Positions 44,730-53,387 of a stretch of 64,000 nucleotides of DNA are shown one piece after another; position 1 is the stretch's first letter; every line of letters begins with the position of its first letter. Below the pieces are notes generated by a model that made no database searches, was not told the origin of the DNA, and saw only the letters and a list, made by a program, of their open reading frames with translations. The stretch spans positions 744,001 through 808,000 of the forward strand of contig JAHBXN010000001.1 of assembly GCA_019636475.1 (NCBI GenBank), given 5' to 3'. This DNA comes from Phycisphaerae bacterium. Its GTDB lineage: Bacteria; Planctomycetota; Phycisphaerae; UBA1845; UTPLA1. A program made the translations under genes and the position numbers.

Positions 44730-44960
44730 ATGGTTGACATTCCGCCAGGCTCGAAGCCGCCGTTCCAGGAGTTTTGCTATGGGCAAATGGTGATTCGCGC
44801 ATGGCAGAATTGGAACGGACAAGGAGAGCGGTACTTCAACCTCGACTTGGTGCGCTCGTTGGGACGCAACCGGATAGCGAAGTCCTTTCGGCCGGAAGAC
44901 ATTGACGATGCACGACGGTGCGTTGATCGGATGTCGGCCTGGTTGAGAGAAGGTCACTAA
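44730..44960 (+). CDS. Diverged HEVR-family protein, copy 5
   Basis: 76 residues from ATG 44730 (an in-frame ATG at 44649 adds a hydrophobic stretch MLWLLRLLLIG). KPPFQEFCYGQMVIRAWQNW, YFNLDLVRSLGRN, KSFRPEDIDDARRCVDRMSAW match the family positions for HEVR, W, aromatic strand, SF-x-x-x-DL and final W, though the identity is low. Followed by a terminator. Convergent with 45011-46222. Confidence 0.6.
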   Translation: MVDIPPGSKPPFQEFCYGQMVIRAWQNWNGQGERYFNLDLVRSLGRNRIAKSFRPEDIDDARRCVDRMSAWLREGH

Positions 44961-44968
44961 TCGGTTTT

Positions 44969-45003
44969 GGCGTAGGGAGCGATTCCCTACGCCTCTTTTT
45001 TTT
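44969..45003 (+). terminator. Rho-independent terminator
   Basis: 10-bp stem GGCGTAGGGA/TCCCTACGCC, loop GCGAT, then TCTTTTTTTT. Serves the gene ending at 44960; stop is 8 bp before the stem. Confidence 0.93.
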
Positions 45004-45010
45004 ACGCCAG

Positions 45011-46222
45011 TCAGGGTCTGAGCAAGCCCATATCGCGCCATACGGGCGCAAGCTGCTGGAACTCCTCGAAGAGTTTTCGATACTCGGCCCATTGTGCATC
45101 GGTCTGGGGATAGGCGGTCGTCCACAGCGGGCGGTCGTTGCGTTCGAAATAACGACGGCCCTTCGTGTACGGTCCATAGAACTTCGACTTGCCGATTCCG
45201 ATCGCTATGAAGGTCTTCAAGTCACGTGTTGCACCGCAACGCACAAGGTCGTTATACGATGGGAGTTCCGCCGGACCATCGATGAAAAGGTGTTTCGACG
45301 AGAAACCCAAGATGTCCGGATGGTTGATGAGAAAGCGGCCCTTCGCGAGGAACGGCTGATACTTAGCCTGGACGGCGGCATCTTGTGCCAAAGCGCGCAA
45401 ACGAGCGGACTCGACTTGGGCCACTTGTTGCTCGGCAGCCGTGCGTGCACGCTCGGCCTCGGCCTTGGCAAGTTCCTCGGTCTTGCGCTGATGCTCGTCG
45501 CGGACGGCAGTCTCGATGACCTCTGCCCGCTCTTGGGCGAGTCTGCTGTCCAACCGGTCGAGCGCTTCCTGAAGCGTGATTTGTGCCGGGGCTTGAGGGG
45601 CGCTACGCAATGTGGTGATAATGACCTGCCGAAGGTCCATATAGGCCTTCGCCGCAGTCGTGAGCGCCTGTTGCTCGCGTTCGACCTGTGCGGACCAGTC
45701 GGCGGATGGGGCGTAGTCGCCGGTGTTTTCTTTGGTCGCTTCTTCGACCGGGATCATTAAGAGCTTCAGCCGAGCTTCGGCCGCCTCAAGCTGCGCGACT
45801 GTCCAGAGGTCTTCTTTTCGAAATGAAGCGGCAAACTTCTCGACAAGACCGTCGTCGGCCGCCAACCGGCGGCCTTCATCGTTGTTCATGAGCGCGAGCA
45901 CTTCTGTGTCCCAAGCTTCCAGTTGCTGCTTGAGGCCGGCGAGGGCCGCCTGCGCTTCTTTCAGTTCAAGGGCTGCGGCTTGGAGTTTGACGCGATTCAT
46001 GCTGCGTCGTTCGCGGTCCATCGAGTCGACGATGTTCTTCTCGGCAGATAGGACCGGCGGCTGTTCCGGAACCACGGGTTGTTGTTGGGATACACGCGGA
46101 ATCGCAAAGCGTACGACCAGGACGATGACGGTCACGGCCAAGACCACGCCGAGAAACATCACGATTCGACCGCCGGACGCGCGGACGGGCAGCAATGTGT
46201 TGAGGCGCTCGCGTGATATCAT
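45011..46222 (-). CDS. TM plus coiled-coil protein coupled to coupling ATPase
   Basis: 403 residues with one N-terminal TM segment (GRIVMFLGVVLAVTVIVLVV), a long coiled coil (MNRVKLQAAALELKEAQAAL; EELAKAEAERARTAAEQQVA), and a C-terminal domain with LGFSSKHLFIDGPAELPSY. The 4-bp overlap with the TraD/VirD4-like gene suggests a functional complex at the membrane, perhaps a docking or mating-channel component. No family recognised. Confidence 0.68.
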   Translation of the reverse strand: MISRERLNTLLPVRASGGRIVMFLGVVLAVTVIVLVVRFAIPRVSQQQPVVPEQPPVLSAEKNIVDSMDRERRSMNRVKLQAAALELKEAQAALAGLKQQLEAWDTEVLALMNNDEGRRLAADDGLVEKFAASFRKEDLWTVAQLEAAEARLKLLMIPVEEATKENTGDYAPSADWSAQVEREQQALTTAAKAYMDLRQVIITTLRSAPQAPAQITLQEALDRLDSRLAQERAEVIETAVRDEHQRKTEELAKAEAERARTAAEQQVAQVESARLRALAQDAAVQAKYQPFLAKGRFLINHPDILGFSSKHLFIDGPAELPSYNDLVRCGATRDLKTFIAIGIGKSKFYGPYTKGRRYFERNDRPLWTTAYPQTDAQWAEYRKLFEEFQQLAPVWRDMGLLRP

Positions 46223-49200
46223 TTCTCTGGCTCTCCTTCCTCGAGCAATGTGTGCAGGTCCTGAAGTCGTTGCACCATCGTTTTTTGATGAGGCGTGCGA
46301 GCCACTTCCGCGACAACCTCAGCGGCCTTGGTGCGTGAGTCCGACACCCCCGACGGCGCCTGTATCATGGTACCTGGCCGCGGTTGCGGCCAGGGCGCGT
46401 CGGCGCGTTGCTCAAACTCCTTGAATGTGATGTGGAAATCCGAAACCATGGGGAACGAGCAACCGCCGTATTGGGTGAGGCCACGTCCGCGCGTAACCTG
46501 CACAATACTGAAGCGCTCTCGATCGCTATAGTGCAGGATGTCCGACGGGCGCATGCGGGGACCGATGTGCTCGGTGACCGAAAGAGAACCTTCCGGGTCG
46601 GAGTCGGTCGGGGAAGCCCACGGCATGAGTTGTCCGAATCGCTTGGCGACCTGGTCCGCCAGTAGGTAGCTGGCCATCATCTCGGCCGAAGCCAGATAGT
46701 AAATGCTCTCACCGGAGGCGCGACTTAGCATTTCCTGGGCGATCTGGTCGCTGGCGGAAAAGACCTGACGATACCGCGTGTTGCCCTGCACTGTCGGAAT
46801 CAGATCCACGTCGCGACGCTTGAGATCGCTGATCGTTTGATTTGCCAGAATCGCAGCCATGCCCGCACTGCGCGCCTGCCGCAGGATGATTTCGAGATTC
46901 TGGGAAACGACCTGCTGGAACTCGTCAATGAACACGTAGACCTGGTGCCCCGACCGTCCCCTGTGGACGGCGGCGCTGAGGAGCGAGTGCAGCGCAAGCT
47001 TGGCGATCTCGCGCACTGCCGTCTCTTCAAGGGCGGAATGAAGATAGAAATAGATGACGTGCGGACGGCTCACCACGGCCGGCATATCGATCTGATATTC
47101 GAGAATCTCCTTGGATACGCTCTCGGGCGTGATGCTGAGTGCATCGAACTCTGAGAGGCTATCAACGACCGTGTACAGGTGAGCGGCTTCCTCCAGCTGC
47201 TTCTTGTCGATGTGCAAGTCGTGGCGCCGGGACCGCAGGTCGTCCACAAAGTATTTCTGCAGGGCTCGGAAAGAATTGATCCGAGGATCATCGCGCAGCA
47301 CCTTAACGAGGGTGTCACGGTGGACCGCCGAATAGTACGAGGTGCCATACCCCTCGCCGTAATCCAGTCCAAGCGACTGCAGCAGGACGGAGGCCTTTTG
47401 CGAAAGGGTCATATGCTCCATGTGCGACTGCAAGAATGGATTGAAGCCAAACGTGGTTCGGCCCGGAACATTCGTGAACCATCGAAACTGGATCCGATTG
47501 TTCTTGTTCTTCTGCCGCAGATTGGCAGCCTTCACGGCCAGGCGCGTGCCCTCGAACAAGGCCGGGTCGCCCTTGAGGTCGATGATGACGACGCTTGATT
47601 GAGGACGCCCAATCAGTTGAGCCACCAGCGGCGCGATGCCCAGCGCGCTCTTGCCTGAACCGGAATCGCCGGTGATGTGCGCGTGTTCGGCCAGGATGCG
47701 CGCATCAAGAAGGACGGGGTAATCAGCTTCGGGATTGAATCCGAGAAAGAGGTGGTCAGCCTCACGAACGAGCTGCTTCTCCGCATTCTGTGCGCTGAAT
47801 TCGGATTCGGCCAAACGCTCGGCATAGGCCTGCCAGCGGGATACAACTCGCTTGCGGTGATATCGTGCAGCCGGTTGAGTCTGGTCGCCATCGGCGGGCG
47901 CGTCACCCTCTAAGGTCGCGTGATGATGGAGTAGGACGCGTGCACCGACGGCAAAGGAAGTCAAAAAGAGCAAGGCCGGCGCTGCAAGCGCTGAGGCGAG
48001 CACCGAAATCGCAAAGGAAATGAAAAAGAACGGCTCACCGCGAGATATGCCCTGCAAGGTCGCGAGAAGGTAGGACTCATGCGAGTCGAGGGGAAGGCTG
48101 GTTGGGCGTTGTCCGCCGACTCGCTGTTGCTGCTTGAATGCCGCATCGAATCGTTCACGGTCGGTCGCGGAAAGTTGGCGTAGATACGCATCGGATATGG
48201 CCCGCGGCTCAGGCTCCAGCAAAAGGCGGTGGTCGCGAATGACCTCGCTGAACGCCCAGGACTTGGCGGCTGCCACCTCCCACGGACCAGGTCCCCAAAT
48301 TAGCGCCATGAGCGGGAAGTACGCGCAGAGCGGAACGACGGCAAGGGCCGTCAGGATGGTCGCGCAGTACGCTGAGGTTTGTCGGCGTCGGGCGTTGCCA
48401 TGGGGACTGCGGAATACGCCGGGTGCGGGCGTGTCGTGCAAATTGTACGTCAGCCAGTTGCTCCAGCCATGGCAGACGCGGGCCAGAATGTTGCCGATGC
48501 TTTGCTTGCGATCGTACATCGCAGCCTGATAGCCCCCGTAAATGAGAAGTAGCGCACTAAACGTGAACACCGCGCAGATGCCCCCGAAGAATGGTCGGGG
48601 AATCAGGAGCTGGACAAGCAGAGCCGCAAGGAATGCGACGATGACGTACACGTATCCAAAGTCGTAGCGTGCGCGTTCCGCGATTTCGGCGGCAACAAGC
48701 GGCGTGTTGGTATCGGGCGTGTGCTTATTCGGCGCCCAAACTCTGCTGAGGCAGTGCCACAGAGAGACGACTGGCCAAGCCGAGCGCCATTTGAGCCGCG
48801 TTGTGCGCTGGAGTTGGGGATGGGCATGCATCCAATAGGCGTGATGGGTGATCATCGCGTGACAGAACGGAAGGCTGAAGGCGAGCGCGAGCAACCAAAT
48901 GAGGCCCTGCAGTTCCGCAGCGGCAAGTTGGCTAAGAAGCCAGATCACCGGTGCTACGAGTAAGCAGCCGACGGTCTCAAACGCTGGCGCGCGAACGACA
49001 ATCAGATAGAGCGCCTGAATCACGATGAGCGGAATGGCAACCCAGAGGAAGGCAGTCGTAGAGGTAAGCTCTGCGACAATTCTCAGCCCCAGCGCGAGAA
49101 TCGCCCCCCACACGGAAACAGCAACGATCATCCAACGCGCCGCTCGCGCGATTTCTTTGGGCGAGAGAATCTGTGTGCGGTGGTCGAGCTCCATTCCTTC

Positions 49201-49260
49201 AACGGGAGGCAATTGCTCGACAGCAAGGGGGTCGAGGCCGTTGTCAGGCTTGAGACGCAT
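46219..49260 (-). CDS. TraD/VirD4-like coupling ATPase
   Basis: About 1013 residues from ATG 49260. Several N-terminal TM segments (MIVAVSVWGAILALGLRIVA; ALAFSLPFCHAMITHHAYW), later ones (YVYVIVAFLAALLVQLLIP), then the cytoplasmic motor: ITGDSGSGKSALGIAPLVAQ (Walker A), VYVFIDEFQQVVSQNLEIIL (Walker B) and ILANQTISDLKRRDVDLIPT (typical TraD/TraG segment). It pumps DNA-protein complexes into a transfer channel. With two putative DNA-processing genes upstream, this is the transfer module; no relaxase was recognised. Confidence 0.82.
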   Translation of the reverse strand: MRLKPDNGLDPLAVEQLPPVEGMELDHRTQILSPKEIARAARWMIVAVSVWGAILALGLRIVAELTSTTAFLWVAIPLIVIQALYLIVVRAPAFETVGCLLVAPVIWLLSQLAAAELQGLIWLLALAFSLPFCHAMITHHAYWMHAHPQLQRTTRLKWRSAWPVVSLWHCLSRVWAPNKHTPDTNTPLVAAEIAERARYDFGYVYVIVAFLAALLVQLLIPRPFFGGICAVFTFSALLLIYGGYQAAMYDRKQSIGNILARVCHGWSNWLTYNLHDTPAPGVFRSPHGNARRRQTSAYCATILTALAVVPLCAYFPLMALIWGPGPWEVAAAKSWAFSEVIRDHRLLLEPEPRAISDAYLRQLSATDRERFDAAFKQQQRVGGQRPTSLPLDSHESYLLATLQGISRGEPFFFISFAISVLASALAAPALLFLTSFAVGARVLLHHHATLEGDAPADGDQTQPAARYHRKRVVSRWQAYAERLAESEFSAQNAEKQLVREADHLFLGFNPEADYPVLLDARILAEHAHITGDSGSGKSALGIAPLVAQLIGRPQSSVVIIDLKGDPALFEGTRLAVKAANLRQKNKNNRIQFRWFTNVPGRTTFGFNPFLQSHMEHMTLSQKASVLLQSLGLDYGEGYGTSYYSAVHRDTLVKVLRDDPRINSFRALQKYFVDDLRSRRHDLHIDKKQLEEAAHLYTVVDSLSEFDALSITPESVSKEILEYQIDMPAVVSRPHVIYFYLHSALEETAVREIAKLALHSLLSAAVHRGRSGHQVYVFIDEFQQVVSQNLEIILRQARSAGMAAILANQTISDLKRRDVDLIPTVQGNTRYRQVFSASDQIAQEMLSRASGESIYYLASAEMMASYLLADQVAKRFGQLMPWASPTDSDPEGSLSVTEHIGPRMRPSDILHYSDRERFSIVQVTRGRGLTQYGGCSFPMVSDFHITFKEFEQRADAPWPQPRPGTMIQAPSGVSDSRTKAAEVVAEVARTPHQKTMVQRLQDLHTLLEEGEPEK

Positions 49261-49972
49261 TGCCTCGCTCCGTAGGTAAGAGTTCGCCCAGTTCCGGAAA
49301 ATGCGCGAAGCGGAATTCAATCTCCGGGTGCAGACCGTCGAGATACCGCGCAATCTGCTTGGCGGCTCGCTCGCGGATCGTCACAATGGCGAACAGGAAC
49401 AATCGCGGTCGAATCAGATTATGCTTCCAGGCTTCATTCCCAATCCGCTCGCTGATCAAGTCCTTCAAACGCGCACGAATGGCGCGCGGTTCACGGCGCG
49501 TGTCTACAAAGATGTAGCCCAGACGTCGTCGGCTGGCTGAATCGTCCAAGTAGTACCCCTCGGGAATCTTCTTGCCAATCACCAGCTCCGGGAACTCCTG
49601 ACAAAAAACGCTGGGACTGAGAAGCCGGTACGGCCGTTCGCCCAGGCAGCAGAATGCCAGCCGGCCATAAACTTCCGCCAAGCGGGTTGGCCGCTGAAAG
49701 CCTTGGGCACCCGGTTCGAGGCGAAACTCGGTGACGGCTTGATGACTGGGATAGAAGTATCGAACATTGCCATACAGGGGAGCGCCTCTGAGGTATCCAG
49801 CTGACTTCATTCTGCGAACCCAGCTTTTGGCGGCATCAATTTCGCCATCGGGCCAATAGACCCGTCTAAGCGCTTCGTAGGTCGTCATGCGGAAGACGCC
49901 AACATGGTCGCCGAGGATGCGAGCGTCGTGCGCATTGATGCGAACGCCGGATGGACGAGCGGGTTCTACCAT
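49244..49972 (-). CDS. Replication-relaxation-like DNA-processing protein
   Basis: 242 residues from ATG 49972. The N-terminal part (DARILGDHVGVFRMTTYEAL) resembles a winged-helix domain used by replication-relaxation proteins in mobile elements; later LGYIFVDTRREPRAIRARLK and LFLFAIVTIRERAAKQIARY. Overlaps the neighbouring genes at both ends (7 and 17 bp). No relaxase tyrosine motif found. Function inferred from position. Confidence 0.5.
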   Translation of the reverse strand: MVEPARPSGVRINAHDARILGDHVGVFRMTTYEALRRVYWPDGEIDAAKSWVRRMKSAGYLRGAPLYGNVRYFYPSHQAVTEFRLEPGAQGFQRPTRLAEVYGRLAFCCLGERPYRLLSPSVFCQEFPELVIGKKIPEGYYLDDSASRRRLGYIFVDTRREPRAIRARLKDLISERIGNEAWKHNLIRPRLFLFAIVTIRERAAKQIARYLDGLHPEIEFRFAHFPELGELLPTERGNASQA

Positions 49973-50607
49973 AGTTCGTAGCGCCTCCCGCGTCGATCGC
50001 AATCGTCATGAAACGCCTGTATGTCAGCCCTGCTGTACTTCCCGCCTAGTTCGATGACGAGGTCCGGTTGCCCGTCGGCGTATTCCAGGACGGCGTCAGG
50101 ATCCTTCATTCGGAAGCCCGCCTTGGGCCGGAGGTCCTCGCCAACCCAAGCGTCTGCATCACGGGGCCGATGCCTGCGAAAATGGAGGTACACCGTCGCA
50201 AGGTTCAAATCGTGTGTTGCGTAGAGCGCGTCGAGGCGCTTGGGCTTGGGGGGGCCACCAAACTCTCGATGGGCTATTTTCGTGGCCACAAAGACCGTGA
50301 GCCTTTCCGGTGGCTCGCTTGATGCCCAGCGTTGGGCGAGGGCACGCGCAATGCGCTCGCAGTCGGGGGCGAGTTCACCGGGCGCCCATGTCTGCATGGG
50401 ACGGCTCAAATTGAGCAAGGGACCGGCATGGACATGGCTCTCGCTGAGCCACCTGGCGGAAACCAGTTGCGACAGGCGCCGACGGGCTGGGACGGTCGGT
50501 TCGGCACTCTCCCGCCACCAAGACTCCGCGAGCTGCTGCAGCGAGAACAATCGCACGCAACACGCAAGCGCCTCGATGATCTGATTATCTCGATCTGTCC
50601 GAAGCAT
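49966..50607 (-). CDS. Winged-helix plus nuclease-like protein
   Basis: 213 residues. An N-terminal winged-helix-like stretch (LQQLAESWWRESAEPTVPAR) is followed by KPKRLDALYATHDLNLATVY, then LEYADGQPDLVIELGGKYSR, a D/E-x-K-like spacing (PDLVIELGGKY) typical of PD-(D/E)XK nuclease folds. Probably a partner of 49244-49972 in the transfer module (replication-relaxation type). Motif reading is tentative. Confidence 0.52.
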   Translation of the reverse strand: MLRTDRDNQIIEALACCVRLFSLQQLAESWWRESAEPTVPARRRLSQLVSARWLSESHVHAGPLLNLSRPMQTWAPGELAPDCERIARALAQRWASSEPPERLTVFVATKIAHREFGGPPKPKRLDALYATHDLNLATVYLHFRRHRPRDADAWVGEDLRPKAGFRMKDPDAVLEYADGQPDLVIELGGKYSRADIQAFHDDCDRRGRRYELW

Positions 50608-51195
50608 AGCCGGGACTCACTGGGCCGCCTGAGCCTCCGGGCTCGCAGTATACGTCGTACGACTTTGTGTTTCCAGAGCGAAGGGCGCCAGACCCCTCTA
50701 TCGCGAATTCATGAATCCCGAATGTAAAGCCATGCCTCGAAGGTCTTTATGGGAATGGCTGAGAATTGACATGGCACGAAAAGAGACGATGCAACGTGCC
50801 ATCGAGCGTGCCATGTTCACCTGAACGATGATAGGGCTGGGGGTGGATGTCCCAAGTCGCAGACTGGGGAATCCGGGTCGGCGACGAGCTGGTGCTCGAC
50901 GGGTTGCGGGGAGCGGCCGGGCGGTCAGTCGAGGCCGCAGACGGGGGGATGGCGGGGATGTGGTTGGTCGCGAAGCGAAGAAAAAAGAATGTGCGAGCCG
51001 GATGTCCCGCGCAGCGGGGAGCGGCTTGGGCGGCTGCGGCGGGGGAATCCGAGCGAGTTCCGCTTGCCGAAATGGGCGGTACTTCGGTCGGAATTCCGAG
51101 GCCGGCCGGCCGGCCATCAGACACGCTGGATTCTGCCCGTTGACGACAGCCGCGGGGCTGCTCTTGCTTGCCTCGACCGCCCCCCCTCTCGCCGG
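50608..51195. other. 588-bp spacer without recognised gene
   Basis: GC-rich, unbroken frames on both strands are antisense-like and have no supported product. Contains the likely promoter region for 49966-50607 and the downstream region of the methylase at 51196. Confidence 0.5.
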
Positions 51196-51879
51196 TTACC
51201 GTTCGGGCTTTCGGAAGATAACGCAAACCTCATGGCGAATCGGGACGTCTTCCAGCGACCCATACGACCTGCCGTCAGAGCGGCAGTTGTGCTGGGCCTT
51301 GATGATGACGGACCGCAGCTCGCCGAGCTCGCCCTCGAGGTTGAACAGGTCCCTTGACATTGACACATACCGGCCCCGCTTTCGGATGTCGCCGACGAGC
51401 ACAGCGAGTCGGCCTCCGGGAACAAGCGCGGCGTAGCATCGGCGCAGGCAAACCGTGAGCCGCTCCCGGAAAGCCGAATAATCATCGCAGGTGCTGAGGT
51501 CCGCCGGATTGTCGCTGTATCGAATGATGTTCCAATATGGCGGGTGAACCCATATCAGGTCGTATTGGCCCGTCAGGTTGTGAGCGTGGAGATTAAATCC
51601 ACTCTTGAGGTCACTGCCCCAGAATTCAATATCGCTGCCGGTCTTTCGGTTCAGCCAGTTCACCACGTCACGGGTCGTTCCCGAGCCCATCATCGGGTCT
51701 GCGATGCGGCTAGCACCATAGCGAAGGACGAGCCCCAGGAATAGCCGTCCATCGCAGTTGCCGCGATACCTGGCGTCTCCCCAGAGGTTGCATCGCTCGG
51801 GATAGGAGACGATGGATGACAGGTTGTTTTTGAAGTCGTCGAGTTTCTCGATGATGTGTGATTCGGTCTTTGCATTCAT
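51196..51879 (-). CDS. Small DNA methyltransferase
   Basis: 227 residues with IADPMMGSGTTRDVVNWLNR (AdoMet motif I, DPMMGSG), the catalytic WVHPPYWNIIRYSDNPADLS (HPPYW, the amino-methylase motif IV) and LVGDIRKRGRYVSM. Motif order fits N6-adenine or N4-cytosine methylases of the beta class. No cognate restriction gene nearby, so an orphan that may protect incoming DNA, like the ArdA two genes upstream. Confidence 0.8.
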   Translation of the reverse strand: MNAKTESHIIEKLDDFKNNLSSIVSYPERCNLWGDARYRGNCDGRLFLGLVLRYGASRIADPMMGSGTTRDVVNWLNRKTGSDIEFWGSDLKSGFNLHAHNLTGQYDLIWVHPPYWNIIRYSDNPADLSTCDDYSAFRERLTVCLRRCYAALVPGGRLAVLVGDIRKRGRYVSMSRDLFNLEGELGELRSVIIKAQHNCRSDGRSYGSLEDVPIRHEVCVIFRKPER

Positions 51880-51903
51880 AATCCTCGTTAGTCAGGTGTG
51901 AGA

Positions 51904-51930
51904 GCCTGCCGGATTTCTCCACCGGCGGGC
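51904..51930 (-). promoter_or_regulatory. Leader hairpin of methyltransferase gene
   Basis: A 9-bp stem with one G-U (GCCTGCCGG/CCGGCGGGC), loop ATTTCTCCA, 25 bp upstream of the start at 51879. Same position as the hairpins in front of the next three genes but with a different loop. Confidence 0.45.
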
Positions 51931-51962
51931 GAATTGATTCAGTTGCGCATACACGTCGCGAT

Positions 51963-52268
51963 TCAATCGCACGTGTTGGATGCCTTCCATTGGCTGAGCC
52001 GAACCGGGCGGAAGCGACGATCACGCACGTGTCGCCGTCCACCCGAAAACCGCCAGTTCTCCAAGTCGTCAAGCCAAAAGCTCATCGACTCAACATTCAG
52101 GGCCTTCACCAAGCCGTTGAAGCGGTTGATGCCGTCGAACTCAATCGGGTAATAGGCCGTCTCCAGCCCGGGCACGAAGAATCGTGCCCAGAGAATAGGG
52201 TCTGCATCCTTCTCGGTGGCACCGAGCGGCGGAATCTGTCGTCGGAGTTTGTTCGTTAGGAGTTTCAT
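51963..52268 (-). CDS. DUF2958 domain protein
   Basis: 101 residues: KLRRQIPPLGATEKDADPIL, ARFFVPGLETAYYPIEFDGI and FNGLVKALNVESMSFW match the DUF2958 pattern (PPL-x-A-T-E, K-F-x-P, W-Y-x-x-E-F, F-G-L-V). The C-terminal part is short and basic. Found on plasmids and ICEs, often with ArdA; function unknown. Confidence 0.78.
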   Translation of the reverse strand: MKLLTNKLRRQIPPLGATEKDADPILWARFFVPGLETAYYPIEFDGINRFNGLVKALNVESMSFWLDDLENWRFSGGRRHVRDRRFRPVRLSQWKASNTCD

Positions 52269-52290
52269 GTTTCCTCATGTTGCATTAAAT

Positions 52291-52311
52291 GCCGCCGGCT
52301 GCACCGGCGGC
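52291..52311 (-). promoter_or_regulatory. Leader hairpin with TGCAG loop
   Basis: 8-bp stem GCCGCCGG/CCGGCGGC, loop TGCAG on the transcribed minus strand, 23 bp upstream of the DUF2958 start. One of four consecutive leader hairpins in this cluster. Confidence 0.6.
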
Positions 52312-52342
52312 GATTATTGGAAGTTGGACTGATTGAAGATGC

Positions 52343-52903
52343 TTACAGATTGCTGTCGAAAACGTGGACCTTTCCTCCGCACACAATCGTCAACACATCG
52401 CCGCTCAGGTCCATGTCGTGAGCGATTCCCTCGTAATCGATGTGATAGCGGATGAAGTCGGGGAGGTTGTTCAACTCAGCGGCGTAACAGTCTTCAATCG
52501 TCTCCTGGGTGAAGTCGGCGAGCGAATCGAAGGCCCCGCGATACCCCTCCTCCATGCATTGGGCGGCGTCGTCAACGTAACGGGCGCCACCGAAGTGGCT
52601 CACCAATTCGGCAAAGACTGGCCCGTGTTCGACGATGAGTCGCGCGACCTGGGCGACGCGCTCCAAGTCTTCATACTCGGAGAGGCGAAGCGTACCGAAA
52701 TTCTCATAGTCGTGAATAGCCCACTCTTCGGCGATGGGTTCGGGCGACTCAGCGAGCATCTTCCTTACCTGCTCGCGGATTTCCTCGTACGACTCGCCTG
52801 CATCAATCCAACAGCCATGCAGGCGTCCGGCGTTATAGTCCGCCAAGGATGCAACATAAATCCTCGGTTTGTTTGCTGTCTCTTGTGTGTTCATGGTCCC
52901 CAT
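52343..52903 (-). CDS. ardA: ArdA antirestriction protein
   Basis: 186 residues (or 183 from the ATG at 52894). PRIYVASLADYNAGRLHGCW is the canonical ArdA opening, followed by EEWAIHDYENFGTLRLSEYE and an acidic body (ETIEDCYAAELNNLPDFIRYH). ArdA mimics B-form DNA and blocks type I restriction enzymes, protecting the element as it enters a new host. Complete and intact. The start is preceded by a leader hairpin. Confidence 0.92.
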   Translation of the reverse strand: MGTMNTQETANKPRIYVASLADYNAGRLHGCWIDAGESYEEIREQVRKMLAESPEPIAEEWAIHDYENFGTLRLSEYEDLERVAQVARLIVEHGPVFAELVSHFGGARYVDDAAQCMEEGYRGAFDSLADFTQETIEDCYAAELNNLPDFIRYHIDYEGIAHDMDLSGDVLTIVCGGKVHVFDSNL

Positions 52904-52912
52904 TGAATGAAT

Positions 52913-52929
52913 CGGCGGCTACACCGCCG
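52913..52929 (-). promoter_or_regulatory. Leader hairpin with TGTAG loop
   Basis: 6-bp stem CGGCGG/CCGCCG, loop TGTAG on the minus strand, 10 bp upstream of the ArdA start at 52903. Stem bases differ from the other copies but stay paired. Confidence 0.6.
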
Positions 52930-52940
52930 GTGTTGTTTGT

Positions 52941-53186
52941 CTAACCTTGGTGAATCTCGAGTTGCAAAAATCGAACATCTCGCGGGTTTCGGTCCGGGCT
53001 GTGGACCGCAAACAGAAAGGCGAGCGTCTTCTTTCCAAAGAATCCAATTCGGTCTTGAATCGGGTTGCATTCGGGACACGAAACCAGCACGACGGTGTCG
53101 TCTTCCCCCAGCCCCAAATCCTCCCAGCGAGTGTGTTTGAAGTTCCAATGCTGCTCGCATCGCGAACATCTTCCTTTCATCTTCAT
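52941..53186 (-). CDS. Small zinc-ribbon protein
   Basis: 81 residues from ATG 53186, with AGGAGAGG ahead. GRCSRCEQHW and VSCPECNP give a four-cysteine zinc ribbon (C-x2-C ... C-x2-C). It lies directly upstream of ardA in the same direction, so may be a co-regulated anti-defence or regulatory protein. No known family. Confidence 0.62.
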   Translation of the reverse strand: MKMKGRCSRCEQHWNFKHTRWEDLGLGEDDTVVLVSCPECNPIQDRIGFFGKKTLAFLFAVHSPDRNPRDVRFLQLEIHQG

Positions 53187-53211
53187 GGCTTCCTCTCCTG
53201 CTTTTTTTGTC

Positions 53212-53226
53212 CGCGGCTGCACCGCG
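53212..53226 (-). promoter_or_regulatory. Leader hairpin with TGCAG loop
   Basis: 5-bp stem CGCGG/CCGCG, loop TGCAG on the minus strand, 26 bp upstream of the zinc-ribbon gene start. Confidence 0.5.
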
Positions 53227-53313
53227 TCCAAGTTGTTTCAAATCCGGTAATGCTCCGGTCCGACGCTTCGAATCACCGAATCGGTGCGGCCTTCGCCCCA
53301 GCGATTCGACCCT

Positions 53314-53387
53314 CAAGTGGGCCCTGCCCACTTGAAAGGCTGATTGAAAACTTTCACGAACCCTGGAGTTTTCAGTCAGCCTTTCAA
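53314..53387. other. Paired hairpins: 9-bp and 21-bp stems
   Basis: First CAAGTGGGC/GCCCACTTG (53314-53334, 3-base loop). It shares three bases with a second hairpin, 53332-53352 against 53367-53387, 21 bp with a single G-U and a 14-base loop. It sits in an otherwise empty 470-bp spacer (53232-53700) between the zinc-ribbon and ParA-associated genes. Confidence 0.6.
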
